Below, piece by piece: positions 42,391-50,990 of a stretch of DNA of 64,000 bases. The notes under the pieces are model-generated. The model saw only the letters and a program-made list of their open reading frames with translations, did not search any database and had not been told where the DNA came from. Position numbers and translations under genes: made by a program. Source of the stretch: JAPOXR01 sp965214695 (GTDB lineage: Bacteria; Pseudomonadota; Alphaproteobacteria; Rhodobacterales; Rhodobacteraceae); assembly GCA_965214695.1 (NCBI GenBank), contig OZ243967.1, forward strand, positions 3,286,001 through 3,350,000. The letters run 5' to 3'. The first letter of the stretch is position 1; each line of letters starts with the position of its first letter.

Positions 42391-45300
42391 ATGGCCAGTG
42401 AATTCCGATTCGTCCATTTGCGCGTGAGCAGCGAGTATTCGCTGCTCCGGGGTGCGGTGAGGATCAGGGATCTTCCCGAACTCTGCCGGCGGTTCGGCAT
42501 GCCGGCAATTGCCATTTCCGATCACAACAACATGTTCGGTGCGCTGGAATTCTCCACCGGGATCGCCGCCGCCGGAATCCAGCCGATCCATGGCTGCCTG
42601 GCCAGCCTGCGACTGTCCACGCCGGCGGAGGATGCCGGTGGCATGCCCGAGACCGCGCCCGTGGTGCTGCTGGCCCAGAACGAGGCCGGGTACGGCAACC
42701 TGCTAAGGCTGAATTCGTGCCTCTACCTGGACGAGGATCGGTCCAGCCCCTTTCTGACCATCGACGAATTGCGAAGGCATTCCGAAGGGCTGATCTGCCT
42801 GACCGGCGGGTCGGACGGGCCGGTGGGGCGGCTTGTCCTCGAGAGCACCATGGACCGGGCCGGAGAGTTGCTCCTCGAACTGGCGGGGATCTTCGCCGGC
42901 AGGCTGTATGTCGAGCTGCAGCGGCATCCGGCCGAGGGATCGGAGCTGGCGCAGCGGCAGGATCGCGCCGAGCCGGGACTGGTCGAACTGGCCTATCGTA
43001 ACCGGCTTCCGCTGGTGGCCACCAATGACGTGCATTTTCCTGATCGGAACGATTACGACGCCCATGATGCCATGCTGTGCATCGCCAGCGGGTCCTATGT
43101 CGACCAGAAGACCGGCCGTACCCGGTTGACGCCGGAACATTACTTCAAGTCGCAGGCGGAGATGGTTGAGCTGTTCGACGATTTGCCGGAGGCCGTCGAC
43201 AATACAATCGAGATTGCCCGCCGCTGTTCGTTCCGGGCGGCCGGCCGCTCGCCGATTCTGCCGAGATTTACCGACAACGAGGCCGAGGAGATGCGCCGGC
43301 AGGCCAGGGAGGGGCTCGACGAACGCCTGAAATCGATGATCCTGTCGGCGCCGGAAGCCGAGTATCGCCAACGGCTCGACTACGAGCTGGAGGTCATCGA
43401 ATCGATGGGCTTCGCCGGCTACTTCCTGATCGTGGCCGATTTCATCAAATGGGCGAAGTCGAACGACATTCCGGTCGGGGCAGGTCGCGGCTCGGGGGCT
43501 GGCTCGCTGGTGGCGTTTGCCCTGACCATCACCAATCTCGATCCGATCCGCTTTTCCCTGCTGTTCGAGCGGTTCCTGAATCCGGAGCGGATCTCGATGC
43601 CGGATTTTGACATCGATTTCTGCATGGATCGCCGGGACGAGGTCATCCACTATGTGCAGCAGAAATACGGTAGCCAACGGGTGGCCCACATCATCACCTT
43701 CGGCGCCCTGCTTGCCCGGGCCGCGATCAGGGATGTCGGGCGGGTATTGCGGTTGCCGTATACGCAGGTTGACCGCATCGCCAAGCTGATTCCAAGGGAT
43801 GGTGCCCGCAACGTGCCGCTTGACGAGGCACTTCAGACCGAGCCGAGGCTTGCCGAGATCCGGGAATCCTCGGAGTTGATGGGCAGGCTGTTCCATGATG
43901 CCGCGGCGCTGGAAGGGCTGTTGCGCAACGCATCGACCCATGCGGCCGGGGTGGTGATCGGCGACCGGCCGTTGGATGAGTTGGTGCCGCTCTACAAGGA
44001 TCAGCGATCGGATATTCCGGCAACGCAGTTCTCGATGAAATGGGTCGAGAAGGCGGGGCTGGTCAAGTTCGACTTCCTGGGGCTGAAGACCCTGACGGTG
44101 ATCAGGAAGGCCGTCGACCTGCTGGCGGAGCAGGGGGTGGAGGTCGATATCGACGCGCTCGATTTCGACGATCGCAAGACCTTCGAACTCTGCGCGTCGG
44201 GCGACACCGTCGCCGTGTTCCAGCTGGAAAGTTCCGGCATGAAGGACACGCTGCGGATGATGATCCCGAATTCGATCGAGGACATCGTCGCCCTGGTGGC
44301 GCTGTATCGGCCGGGCCCGATGGAGAACATTCCACTCTATTGCGATGTCAAGAATGGCAGGAAGAAGCGCCGGAGCCAGCACAAGCTCATTGATCATATC
44401 GTCGACGAGACCCATGGCATCATCGTCTACCAGGAACAGGTGATGCAGATCGCCCAGGCAATGGCCGGCTACAGCCTGGCCGAAGCCGATCTGCTGCGGC
44501 GTGCCATCGGCAAGAAGATCAAGTCGGACATGGACGCCGAAAAGCCGAAATTCCTGCAGCGAGCCGGTGACCGTGGAGTCAGCGAGCGGGATGCCAACTC
44601 GGTCTGGGACCTCCTGGCGCGGTTTGCCGAATACGGGTTCAACAAGGCGCATGCCGCCGCCTATGCGGTGGTGGTCTACCAGACCGCCTGGCTGAAGGCC
44701 AACCACACGGTGCCCTTCATGACCGCGGTCATGAATTGCGACATCGGCGATGCCGAAAAGCTCCAGGCTTTCGTGCAGGAATTGCGGCGGCTGGAAATCG
44801 AGCTTGTTCCGCCCTGCGTGAATCGGTCGCAGGCCGAGTTCTCGATTGCTGATGGCAGGATCCATTATGGCCTCGGTGCCCTCAAGAATGTCGGCGTCGA
44901 AGCCATGCGCCAGCTGGTCGCGGCCCGGGAGGACGGCCCGTTTGCCAGCCTGGCCGATCTTGCCGAACGGGCAGACCTCAAGGCCATCGGCAAGCGGCAA
45001 CTCGAGACGCTGGCCCGGTCCGGTGCCTTCGACCAGCTGGAGAGCAACCGGCGCAAGGTATTCGAGGGCCTCGACCTGCTGACTTCCTATTCGGCCACCA
45101 TCCGTGCCGAACGGCAATCGGCGCAGATGTCGCTCTTCGACGATGCGTCGGACCAGTTGCCGGCCCCCGAATTGCCCGATCCCCGCGACTGGACCGAGCA
45201 GGTCCGGATCCGGGAGGAATTTTCCGCAATCGGCTTCTACCTGTCAGGCCATCCGCTGGATGCGCATGCCTCGTTGCTGAAACAGCGACGCGTGGTCGGC

Positions 45301-45837
45301 ATTGCTGATCTCCAGGACATGACCAGTGACAAGTGGAAGGGTTTTGTCATCGCCGGCGTGGTGTCGGCGGTCCGCAAGCGGGTGTCCCGCCGGGGCGATC
45401 CTTTCGCCTTTGTCGAGATCTCGGACCAGACCGCGATCACCGAGATCACGGTATTCTCCGAGCAGTTGCGCAAGGCCGGCTCCCGGCTCGAAGCCAATGC
45501 CATGATGCTGATCGTGGCCGATGCCAGGCTGGAGGACGGCCAGCTGAAATTGCGGGCATCGATGATCGAGTTCATCGAGAACGATGCCGAGCCGCAGGCT
45601 GGCGGCATGCGGATCTATTTTGACAGCACGGCGGCGCCGTCGAGCGTCAAGTCGCTACTGGATGACATTGCCGCCGGCAACCTTGATCCGGAAAACGGCT
45701 CGGTAAGGTTCTGTCCCGTGGCGGGATCGCTGGACGTCGATGCCGATATCGAGATCGCCGGGCGGTTTCCGGTCGGCCGGAAGGTGCGGAACGCAATTGC
45801 CAGCCTCGATGGCGTGGTCAAGGTCGAGGAATTCTGA
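42391..45837 (+). CDS. dnaE: DNA polymerase III alpha subunit
   Basis: Protein of 1148 residues, normal for DnaE1. ATG 42391 has GGGTGAGGG upstream and gives the standard start SEFRFVHLRV. In order: PHP domain, polymerase core with the catalytic acidic motif PDFDIDF at 404-410 and GAGRGSGAGSLVAFAL near 365-380, beta-binding and helix-hairpin-helix region, and a C-terminal OB fold (GFVIAGVVSAVRKRVSRRGDPFAF). One PHP metal position that is normally His (HLRVHS..YSL) is Ser here (HLRVSSEYSLL), fitting an inactive PHP domain. It is the replicative polymerase and the clearest core-chromosome marker in the window. Confidence 0.96.
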   Translation: MASEFRFVHLRVSSEYSLLRGAVRIRDLPELCRRFGMPAIAISDHNNMFGALEFSTGIAAAGIQPIHGCLASLRLSTPAEDAGGMPETAPVVLLAQNEAGYGNLLRLNSCLYLDEDRSSPFLTIDELRRHSEGLICLTGGSDGPVGRLVLESTMDRAGELLLELAGIFAGRLYVELQRHPAEGSELAQRQDRAEPGLVELAYRNRLPLVATNDVHFPDRNDYDAHDAMLCIASGSYVDQKTGRTRLTPEHYFKSQAEMVELFDDLPEAVDNTIEIARRCSFRAAGRSPILPRFTDNEAEEMRRQAREGLDERLKSMILSAPEAEYRQRLDYELEVIESMGFAGYFLIVADFIKWAKSNDIPVGAGRGSGAGSLVAFALTITNLDPIRFSLLFERFLNPERISMPDFDIDFCMDRRDEVIHYVQQKYGSQRVAHIITFGALLARAAIRDVGRVLRLPYTQVDRIAKLIPRDGARNVPLDEALQTEPRLAEIRESSELMGRLFHDAAALEGLLRNASTHAAGVVIGDRPLDELVPLYKDQRSDIPATQFSMKWVEKAGLVKFDFLGLKTLTVIRKAVDLLAEQGVEVDIDALDFDDRKTFELCASGDTVAVFQLESSGMKDTLRMMIPNSIEDIVALVALYRPGPMENIPLYCDVKNGRKKRRSQHKLIDHIVDETHGIIVYQEQVMQIAQAMAGYSLAEADLLRRAIGKKIKSDMDAEKPKFLQRAGDRGVSERDANSVWDLLARFAEYGFNKAHAAAYAVVVYQTAWLKANHTVPFMTAVMNCDIGDAEKLQAFVQELRRLEIELVPPCVNRSQAEFSIADGRIHYGLGALKNVGVEAMRQLVAAREDGPFASLADLAERADLKAIGKRQLETLARSGAFDQLESNRRKVFEGLDLLTSYSATIRAERQSAQMSLFDDASDQLPAPELPDPRDWTEQVRIREEFSAIGFYLSGHPLDAHASLLKQRRVVGIADLQDMTSDKWKGFVIAGVVSAVRKRVSRRGDPFAFVEISDQTAITEITVFSEQLRKAGSRLEANAMMLIVADARLEDGQLKLRASMIEFIENDAEPQAGGMRIYFDSTAAPSSVKSLLDDIAAGNLDPENGSVRFCPVAGSLDVDADIEIAGRFPVGRKVRNAIASLDGVVKVEEF

Positions 45838-46436
45838 CCGGGGTCACCGGCGGGCCCGAGCAAGTCACCGCTGCCCGCGATTGCTTGCCAGGCCCTGACC
45901 GGCCGCAGCGGGCCAGCCACGAGTTCCGTGCGAGGAGCTTGGCAGGCTACTACGATGATAGTCGTGGGCCAAAGCGAGCAAATGACCGGCACAACTGGCA
46001 ATCCATGTTCGGGTCAACGCGGAAGTGGCGATTGCCCCGGTTTGTTTGGCAAGAACTGACCAGAAGTCACGAGTTCAAAGCGTCCGGACATCAAAAGCAA
46101 CACCGCTGCTCCAAGGACATGATCGTGTCATGCCGCAGGAGCATCGCGTCATGCAGAGGCCCCTGCCATGGCCCGGACAAAGGCAGCGTTCATCGGCGAC
46201 AATCGCCTGGCCGACCATTTCAGCATGAACGTGATCGCGTCAGCCCTTCCGCGCGGCGCCGTCAATGCCACCTTGTATGACCAGAATCAGAGAATAGAGA
46301 AAAAAAGGAAGTTGTACATTGTACCGCGGGCATTCCTGTGGAAAACGCCGCGGTTGCCGTGCAGCTTCGCCTTCTCCATTCTTCACACGGGCTCGTCGTC
46401 GCCAGCCGTCACGGACTGACTTCCGGCAACGACGAA
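45838..46436. other. non-coding region with insertion-sequence debris
   Basis: About 600 bases after dnaE with no recognisable gene. It contains copy 2 of the short repeat (46274-46321). Small open frames on both strands lack family resemblance. It leads into the 5' end of an IS110-type relic, and composition is lower in GC than dnaE. Confidence 0.5.
46274..46321. repeat. short repeat, copy 2 (related to 7002-7049)
   Basis: TGTATGACC start, TAGAGAA core, A-rich run and GTACA end, in the same order and orientation as the copy at 7002, with roughly eight mismatches and no gaps. It lies about 330 bases upstream of an IS110-type transposase relic. Confidence 0.5.
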
Positions 46437-46600
46437 GCGGGGCATCTTCCCCGCAAGGCGGGTCGGACCGATAGAATTCTGGATCACGAAAGTGGATCCG
46501 TCCGCAAGCACGGCCTTCTCGCCTTCCCGTCTGTCTCCCGGGTCCTGGATGGATGCCTGGGCAGGGGCCCGGATCATCGCGAGAATAGGAGCGGGAGACC
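46437..46600 (+). ncRNA. candidate bridge-RNA region of a dead IS110-family element
   Basis: In IS110-group elements the guide (bridge) RNA is encoded in the non-coding left end just upstream of the recombinase gene. Here that interval has two hairpins. One is a perfect GCGGGG/CCCCGC stem (46437-46454). The other is GGATCAC with GTGGATCC closing a GAAA tetraloop (46481-46499, one bulge). Position and structure fit; no comparison with a known bridge RNA was possible, so this remains a suggestion. Confidence 0.3.
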
Positions 46601-46708
46601 ATGAGCAAGCTAGTCGCAGGCATCGATGTCAGCAAGGACAAGGCAGGCATCCATCTGGATGGCGAGGACAGGAGACTTCTGGGTAACCGGGACGGTGTTA
46701 TTTCCTGA
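46601..46708 (+). pseudogene. IS110-family transposase, N-terminal fragment
   Basis: Thirty-five codons beginning MSKLVAGIDVSKDKAGIHLD, the RNase-H-like start of IS110 (DEDD) recombinases with its first catalytic Asp (GIDVSK). After NRDG the sequence runs into the 145-bp repeat and stops. About 90 percent of the protein is missing, so the element is dead. GGGAG lies just upstream of the ATG. Confidence 0.8.
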
Positions 46709-46843
46709 ACCGTGTCGTCAGACATAATGTGAACATTCTCGAATTGGTCCATCGGAGATCCGGCCGGATCAATCCGGGACAGTGACGGCAACGCTTCTTT
46801 CCAGGCAGAAATGTCTCGCGGGGTCACCACGGGCCGCGCGGGC
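46699..46843. repeat. 145-bp direct repeat, copy A (partner at 54200-54344)
   Basis: Begins TATTTCCTGAACC and ends CGCGCGGGC. The second copy, 7501 bp away in the same orientation, differs at only four positions and has no gaps. Its left edge cuts into the IS110 transposase gene. It does not have obvious terminal inverted repeats. The two copies bracket the M19-like and oligopeptide-transporter genes. Confidence 0.9.
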
Positions 46844-47147
46844 TACCGGGAAAAGGCTACCGGGAAGGAAAGGTGGCACAAGGTGGGTCAATTTTGGACG
46901 CCGATGCCGGGTCAATGGACGCCGCTTGACACTTGTTAAGGGTTTGTTTGCAGTGGCTTGCCAGTCGCGCGATCCTCAATATTTGTGAGGTTGTTTGTGC
47001 CGTTCATCCACTCAGTGCAAGAACGGTCCGCACACCGGTCTGGATCGTGCTGTATTGGTCTATGAAAACCAACTTGCCGATGCCCGGAGACCCGGACTCT
47101 CTTGTGGACGGGGCATTCACCGCGGCAACGGGAAGTGTCTTCTCGCA
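46709..47147. other. gene-free stretch between repeat A and the M19-like gene
   Basis: About 440 bases holding most of repeat copy A, an IS21-type end at 46884-46931 and a further 200 bases in which I see no gene or strong hairpin. The minus-strand M19-like gene ends at 47148. Confidence 0.5.
46884..46931. mobile_element. IS21-family terminal repeat relic
   Basis: Read on the minus strand from 46931 this is TGTCAAGCGGCGTCCATTGA, then CCC, and a second GCGTCCAAAATTGACCC copy within 50 bases. A TGTCA-type tip followed by repeated GCGTCCA..TTGACCC motifs is typical of IS21-family multiple-repeat ends. No istA or istB gene remains in the window, so only an end is left. Confidence 0.55.
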
Positions 47148-48143
47148 TCAGCCATCACACTTCCAGACTGTCCGGAAAAGGCGTAGGAAATTCTTGCCAA
47201 GAAACTTCAGCACATCGGCATCCCGCCAGCCCCGCCGCAACAGCGCCTCGGTCAATTGGCCGATGTTTCGCGCATCTCCCCAGGGCCAGGTCCACGGCGG
47301 CGGCGGCAAAGTGCCGGGGCTGAACACCTTCTCCGCCAGCATGCGGGCGTAGCGGGCCGGCGGAATCTGCTCACCCGGCAGGAATGAAAAGTCCAGGCCG
47401 AGGCCTACGTGGTCTATGCCGGCGGTTTCGACCATGTGGTCCACATGGGCCAGATAGTCCTCGCACGTGGGCGACGCAGTTCCTGCCTTGATGAAAGCAG
47501 GATGCCCGTTGATCCCGATGACACCGCCGGTCTCGGCGCAGCGGCGGATCTGTTCCGCCGTGATGTTTCTTGGATGCTCGTATAGGGCGGCCGCATTCGA
47601 ATGAGTGAAGGCAACGGGAGCCGCTGACAGCTCCATCGCCTCAAACGTTGCGCGCCGGCCGGTGTGGGAGAGGTCGAGCAGCATGCCCGTCCGGTTCATT
47701 TCGGTCACAAGCTGCCGGCCGAAATTCGTCAGGCCGCCGTTTCTTGGCTCCATACAGCCATCCGCAGCCGCCTCGGCCCGGTTGTAGGCCAGATTCATGG
47801 AGCGAACCCCGAGACGGTGATAGATTTCGACCATATCCAGACGCTGGTCGAGGGCCGCGCTGCTCTGAAACGCGAGCACAATGGCGAAGCGGCCTGCTCT
47901 TTTTGCCGCCAGAATGTCGTCCGCAGTGCGGCCCAGCACCAGGTCTTCTCTGTCGCGGATTTGGCGGCATAGGGATCCGATCAGGTCAAGGGTGGAAGCG
48001 CGGCTGTCATAGTGCAGGGCGACGGTTGCCAGCGCGCAGGTGGCGCCCCCTTCGGTCCATAAATCCGCATTGGCGCCGTCACGAAGGATGGGGGCGCATG
48101 CGTCGATGACGACGGCGGAACGATGAAGGGCAGCCGCGTTCAT
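47148..48143 (-). CDS. M19 (membrane dipeptidase) family protein with non-canonical metal site
   Basis: Protein of 331 residues starting at ATG 48143, which overlaps the upstream ATPase stop by 4 bp. M19 features remain in LLDLSHTGRRA (His160), AFTHSNAAAL (His181) and HVGLGLDF. The N-terminal metal motif IDxHxD is instead IDACAP (13-18), and the bridging Glu is Gln93 in LAFQSSAA, the same two losses seen in the paralogue at 29476. It is the final gene of an oligopeptide transporter operon, which supports a role on an imported peptide-like compound, but classical dinuclear zinc peptidase chemistry is doubtful. Confidence 0.8.
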   Translation of the reverse strand: MNAAALHRSAVVIDACAPILRDGANADLWTEGGATCALATVALHYDSRASTLDLIGSLCRQIRDREDLVLGRTADDILAAKRAGRFAIVLAFQSSAALDQRLDMVEIYHRLGVRSMNLAYNRAEAAADGCMEPRNGGLTNFGRQLVTEMNRTGMLLDLSHTGRRATFEAMELSAAPVAFTHSNAAALYEHPRNITAEQIRRCAETGGVIGINGHPAFIKAGTASPTCEDYLAHVDHMVETAGIDHVGLGLDFSFLPGEQIPPARYARMLAEKVFSPGTLPPPPWTWPWGDARNIGQLTEALLRRGWRDADVLKFLGKNFLRLFRTVWKCDG

Positions 48144-49120
48144 TGCGCGCCAGTCGATTCGACCAGATGACAGGCAACCTTGCGGGTGCTCCCGACAGGA
48201 CGCAAGGTCGGCGAGACCCGCCGGCAGCGGTCCACCGCCATCGGACACCTGGGATGGAACGCGCATCCGGGCGGCGGGTTGGACGGCGACGGCACATCGC
48301 CACCGAGCACCGCGCGGTCCTGCCGGGTCGCCGGCTCTTGCGAAGGCACTGCTGCGAGCAGGGCCCGGGTATAGGGGTGCTGCGGCGACCCAAACAGTTC
48401 ATGCGTCGTCCCGATTTCCACCAGTTTTCCCAGATACATGACTGCGACACGGTGACTGATGTGCTCAACGACGGCCAGGTCGTGGGATATCAGGAGATAG
48501 GCCAGACCAAGATCATCCTGGAGATCAATCATCAAATTGAGCACCTGCGCCTGAACGGAAACGTCCAATGCCGATACCGGCTCGTCGGCGACAATGAGAT
48601 CCGGCTCCAGGGCGAGCGCCCTGGCGATGCCGAGACGCTGGCGCTGACCGCCGGAGAACTCGTGGGGGAAGTTCGCCATGCGTTCGGGGCGCAATCCGAC
48701 TCGCTCCATAAGCTCGGCTGTCCGCCGCCGCTTCTCGGCTCCGCGGGCAAGGCCATAATTCTCAAAGGGTTCGCCAATAATAGAGCCCGCGGTCATGCGG
48801 GGATTGAGTGACGAGTACGGATCCTGGAACACGAACTGGAGTCGGCGCCGCAGCGGGTGCAGTTCGCGCGGAGACAGGCGTGAGATGTCGCGGCGATCGA
48901 TTCGGATGGTTCCAGCAGTCGGTGTTTCCAGCCGCAGGATCAGGCGGCCCACCGTGGTCTTGCCGCAGCCGCTTTCGCCGACCAGGCCCAGAGTCTCGCC
49001 CCGGTCAATGGTGAAACTCACGCCATCCACTGCCTTGACGGGATTCTGTGGGCGCCCCAGCCAGGGCTGGCCGGATGTGAAATGTTTCTTGAGCTCGTCC
49101 ACCGAGAGCAATTCGTTCAT
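48140..49120 (-). CDS. oligopeptide ABC transporter ATP-binding protein, DppF/OppF type
   Basis: Protein of 326 residues. ATG 49120 overlaps the preceding ATPase stop by 4 bp and is preferred over longer forms. Motifs: Walker A GESGCGKTT, signature FSGGQRQRLGIARAL, Walker B LIVADEPVSALD, and the peptide-family C-terminal extension with PPGCAFHPRCP cysteines that suggests an iron-sulfur or metal site. It forms the heterodimeric motor with the DppD-type partner. Confidence 0.93.
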   Translation of the reverse strand: MNELLSVDELKKHFTSGQPWLGRPQNPVKAVDGVSFTIDRGETLGLVGESGCGKTTVGRLILRLETPTAGTIRIDRRDISRLSPRELHPLRRRLQFVFQDPYSSLNPRMTAGSIIGEPFENYGLARGAEKRRRTAELMERVGLRPERMANFPHEFSGGQRQRLGIARALALEPDLIVADEPVSALDVSVQAQVLNLMIDLQDDLGLAYLLISHDLAVVEHISHRVAVMYLGKLVEIGTTHELFGSPQHPYTRALLAAVPSQEPATRQDRAVLGGDVPSPSNPPPGCAFHPRCPMAVDRCRRVSPTLRPVGSTRKVACHLVESTGAQ

Positions 49121-50115
49121 GATGCCAGCACCCGGTCTACTTCCCAACAAGCGACAGAATGCCCCTTCCCTCGATCCTGCATAACAGGTGTCGCGGAGCG
49201 CGAACGCTCGGTGGCGAAAGCACATCGCGGCGCAAAGGCGCATCCAGCGATTTCCTCGGCCAGCGAGGGCACGATCCCGGGAACTTCCTTGAGGCGGGAG
49301 CGCTGCCGGTGCGTCCGCTTCGAACTTCCAAGGCGGGGGATCGAGTCCATGAGGCCGCGGGTATAGGGATGCATTGGCCGGGCGAAGATATCCTTCACCG
49401 GGGCCTCTTCGACCTTTCGGCCCGCATACATGACCATCACGCGGTCGGCCATATCCGCCACCACTCCGAAATTGTGCGTGATCAAGATGATGGCAGTTCC
49501 CAAATCCTTCTTCAGGCTGCTCATAAGCTCAAGGATCTGGGCCTGAACCGTGACATCGAGCGCGGTCGTCGGCTCGTCGGCGATCAGGACCTTGGGATTG
49601 CAGCACAATGCCATCGCGATCATGACCCGCTGGCGCATGCCGCCGGAGAACTGGTGTGGATATTCGCCGGCGCGGCGGCGCGGATCGGGGATGCGCACAA
49701 CTTCCAGCATCTCCAAAGCCCTTGCTGCCGCCCGTCTCCGCCGAAGTCCTTGGTGGATGCGGACGGTCTCTGCGATCTGGTCGCCCACGGTCATCACCGG
49801 ATTTAACGAGGTCATGGGCTCCTGGAAAACCATGGCAACGGCTTCCCCGCGAATGCGCCGCATGTCCCTTTCGGGCAGCGATACGAGATTGCGATCTTCC
49901 AGCATGATCGATCCGCGGACAATCTGGCCCTGACGGGGTGGAATCAGGCCCATGATGGAGAGGCCGGTCACGCTTTTGCCGCAGCCGGATTCGCCGACGA
50001 TGCCTAAGGTCTCTCCTGGTCCGAGATCGAAAGTGACATCCTCCACGGCCCGAACCACACCATCGGCTGTATGGAATCGGGTCGTCAGACCCTGGACCGA
50101 CAGAACTGGCGTCAT
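49117..50115 (-). CDS. oligopeptide ABC transporter ATP-binding protein, DppD/OppD type
   Basis: Protein of 332 residues with Walker A GESGCGKSV, signature FSGGMRQRVMIAMAL, Walker B VLIADEPTTALD and a C-terminal CAFAPRCAFA cysteine motif. It follows the DppC-type permease stop directly and overlaps the DppF-type gene by 4 bp, as expected for a co-translated motor pair. Confidence 0.93.
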   Translation of the reverse strand: MTPVLSVQGLTTRFHTADGVVRAVEDVTFDLGPGETLGIVGESGCGKSVTGLSIMGLIPPRQGQIVRGSIMLEDRNLVSLPERDMRRIRGEAVAMVFQEPMTSLNPVMTVGDQIAETVRIHQGLRRRRAAARALEMLEVVRIPDPRRRAGEYPHQFSGGMRQRVMIAMALCCNPKVLIADEPTTALDVTVQAQILELMSSLKKDLGTAIILITHNFGVVADMADRVMVMYAGRKVEEAPVKDIFARPMHPYTRGLMDSIPRLGSSKRTHRQRSRLKEVPGIVPSLAEEIAGCAFAPRCAFATERSRSATPVMQDRGKGHSVACWEVDRVLAS

Positions 50116-50988
50116 TCAAATGCTCCGGGAAATTCGCGGGTCGATCATGTCTCTGAGACCGTCGCCGACAAGATTGATGGAGAGGATCAGCAATGCCAGG
50201 CAGGTGCCGGGAAAGAAGATGATCCAGGGCGCGAGCTGGAAGTAGCTGCGGCCCTCGGCGATGGTGCCGCCCCAGCTCGGAATTTCCGGAGGGGTTCCGG
50301 CGCCCAGAAAACTCAATGCCGACTCGATGATGATGGCGGCGGCGCAAATGAAGGTGGCCTGAACCATCAGCGGCGCGATTGTGTTGGGAAGAATGTGGCG
50401 AAAGATAATTTTCGGAGTGCGTGATCCCACAGTCACCGCGGCGTCCACGTAGGGCTGCTCCCGGATGGTCAGCACCACGCCTCGAACCAGGCGCACGACG
50501 CGCGGAACCTCCGCAACGGTGACTGCGATGATGACGTTTTGAATGGTGGCGTGTGTCAGGGACACGAGCGCAATGGCAAGGAGAATGTGGGGAATGGCAA
50601 GCAGACCGTCCATGACCCGCATCACGACCATGTCGATACTGCGGACGTAGCCGGACACCAGTCCAATGGTAAGGCCGATGACTGTGCTCAATGCGGCAAC
50701 GGTCAAACCCACGATCAAGGACACACGGCCCCCATGGACCGTGCGGTTCAGAACACTGCGGCCGAACTGGTCAGTGCCGAACCAGTGATCCGCGCCTGGC
50801 GACTGCAGACGGTCAATGGGATTGAACTTTATTGGATCGCCGACAATCCACGGCGCGAGCAACGATGCGACGGTCAGGAATAGCAGGATCGCCGCGCCGA
50901 CAAAAATAGGAAAATGTCGGCGCAGGAGGTAGCGAAATCGGCGCCAGCGGCGTCGCTGAGACATTTCGGGCATCTCTGCAACGGCCAT
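50116..50988 (-). CDS. oligopeptide ABC transporter permease, DppC type
   Basis: Inner-membrane protein of 290 residues. Although the frame is open much further upstream, ATG 50988 gives the normal DppC start with a basic lead (RRRWRRFRYLLRRH) before the first hydrophobic segment and lies 2 bp after the DppB-type gene. The family blocks HWFGTDQFGRSVLNRTVHGG and YVDAAVTVGSRTPKIIFRHILPN are present. Confidence 0.92.
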   Translation of the reverse strand: MAVAEMPEMSQRRRWRRFRYLLRRHFPIFVGAAILLFLTVASLLAPWIVGDPIKFNPIDRLQSPGADHWFGTDQFGRSVLNRTVHGGRVSLIVGLTVAALSTVIGLTIGLVSGYVRSIDMVVMRVMDGLLAIPHILLAIALVSLTHATIQNVIIAVTVAEVPRVVRLVRGVVLTIREQPYVDAAVTVGSRTPKIIFRHILPNTIAPLMVQATFICAAAIIIESALSFLGAGTPPEIPSWGGTIAEGRSYFQLAPWIIFFPGTCLALLILSINLVGDGLRDMIDPRISRSI

Positions 50989-50990
50989 CT

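Noticed and set aside
42703..45117. 804-codon open frame on the minus strand
   Set aside because: Exact antisense shadow of dnaE, with no recognisable domains.
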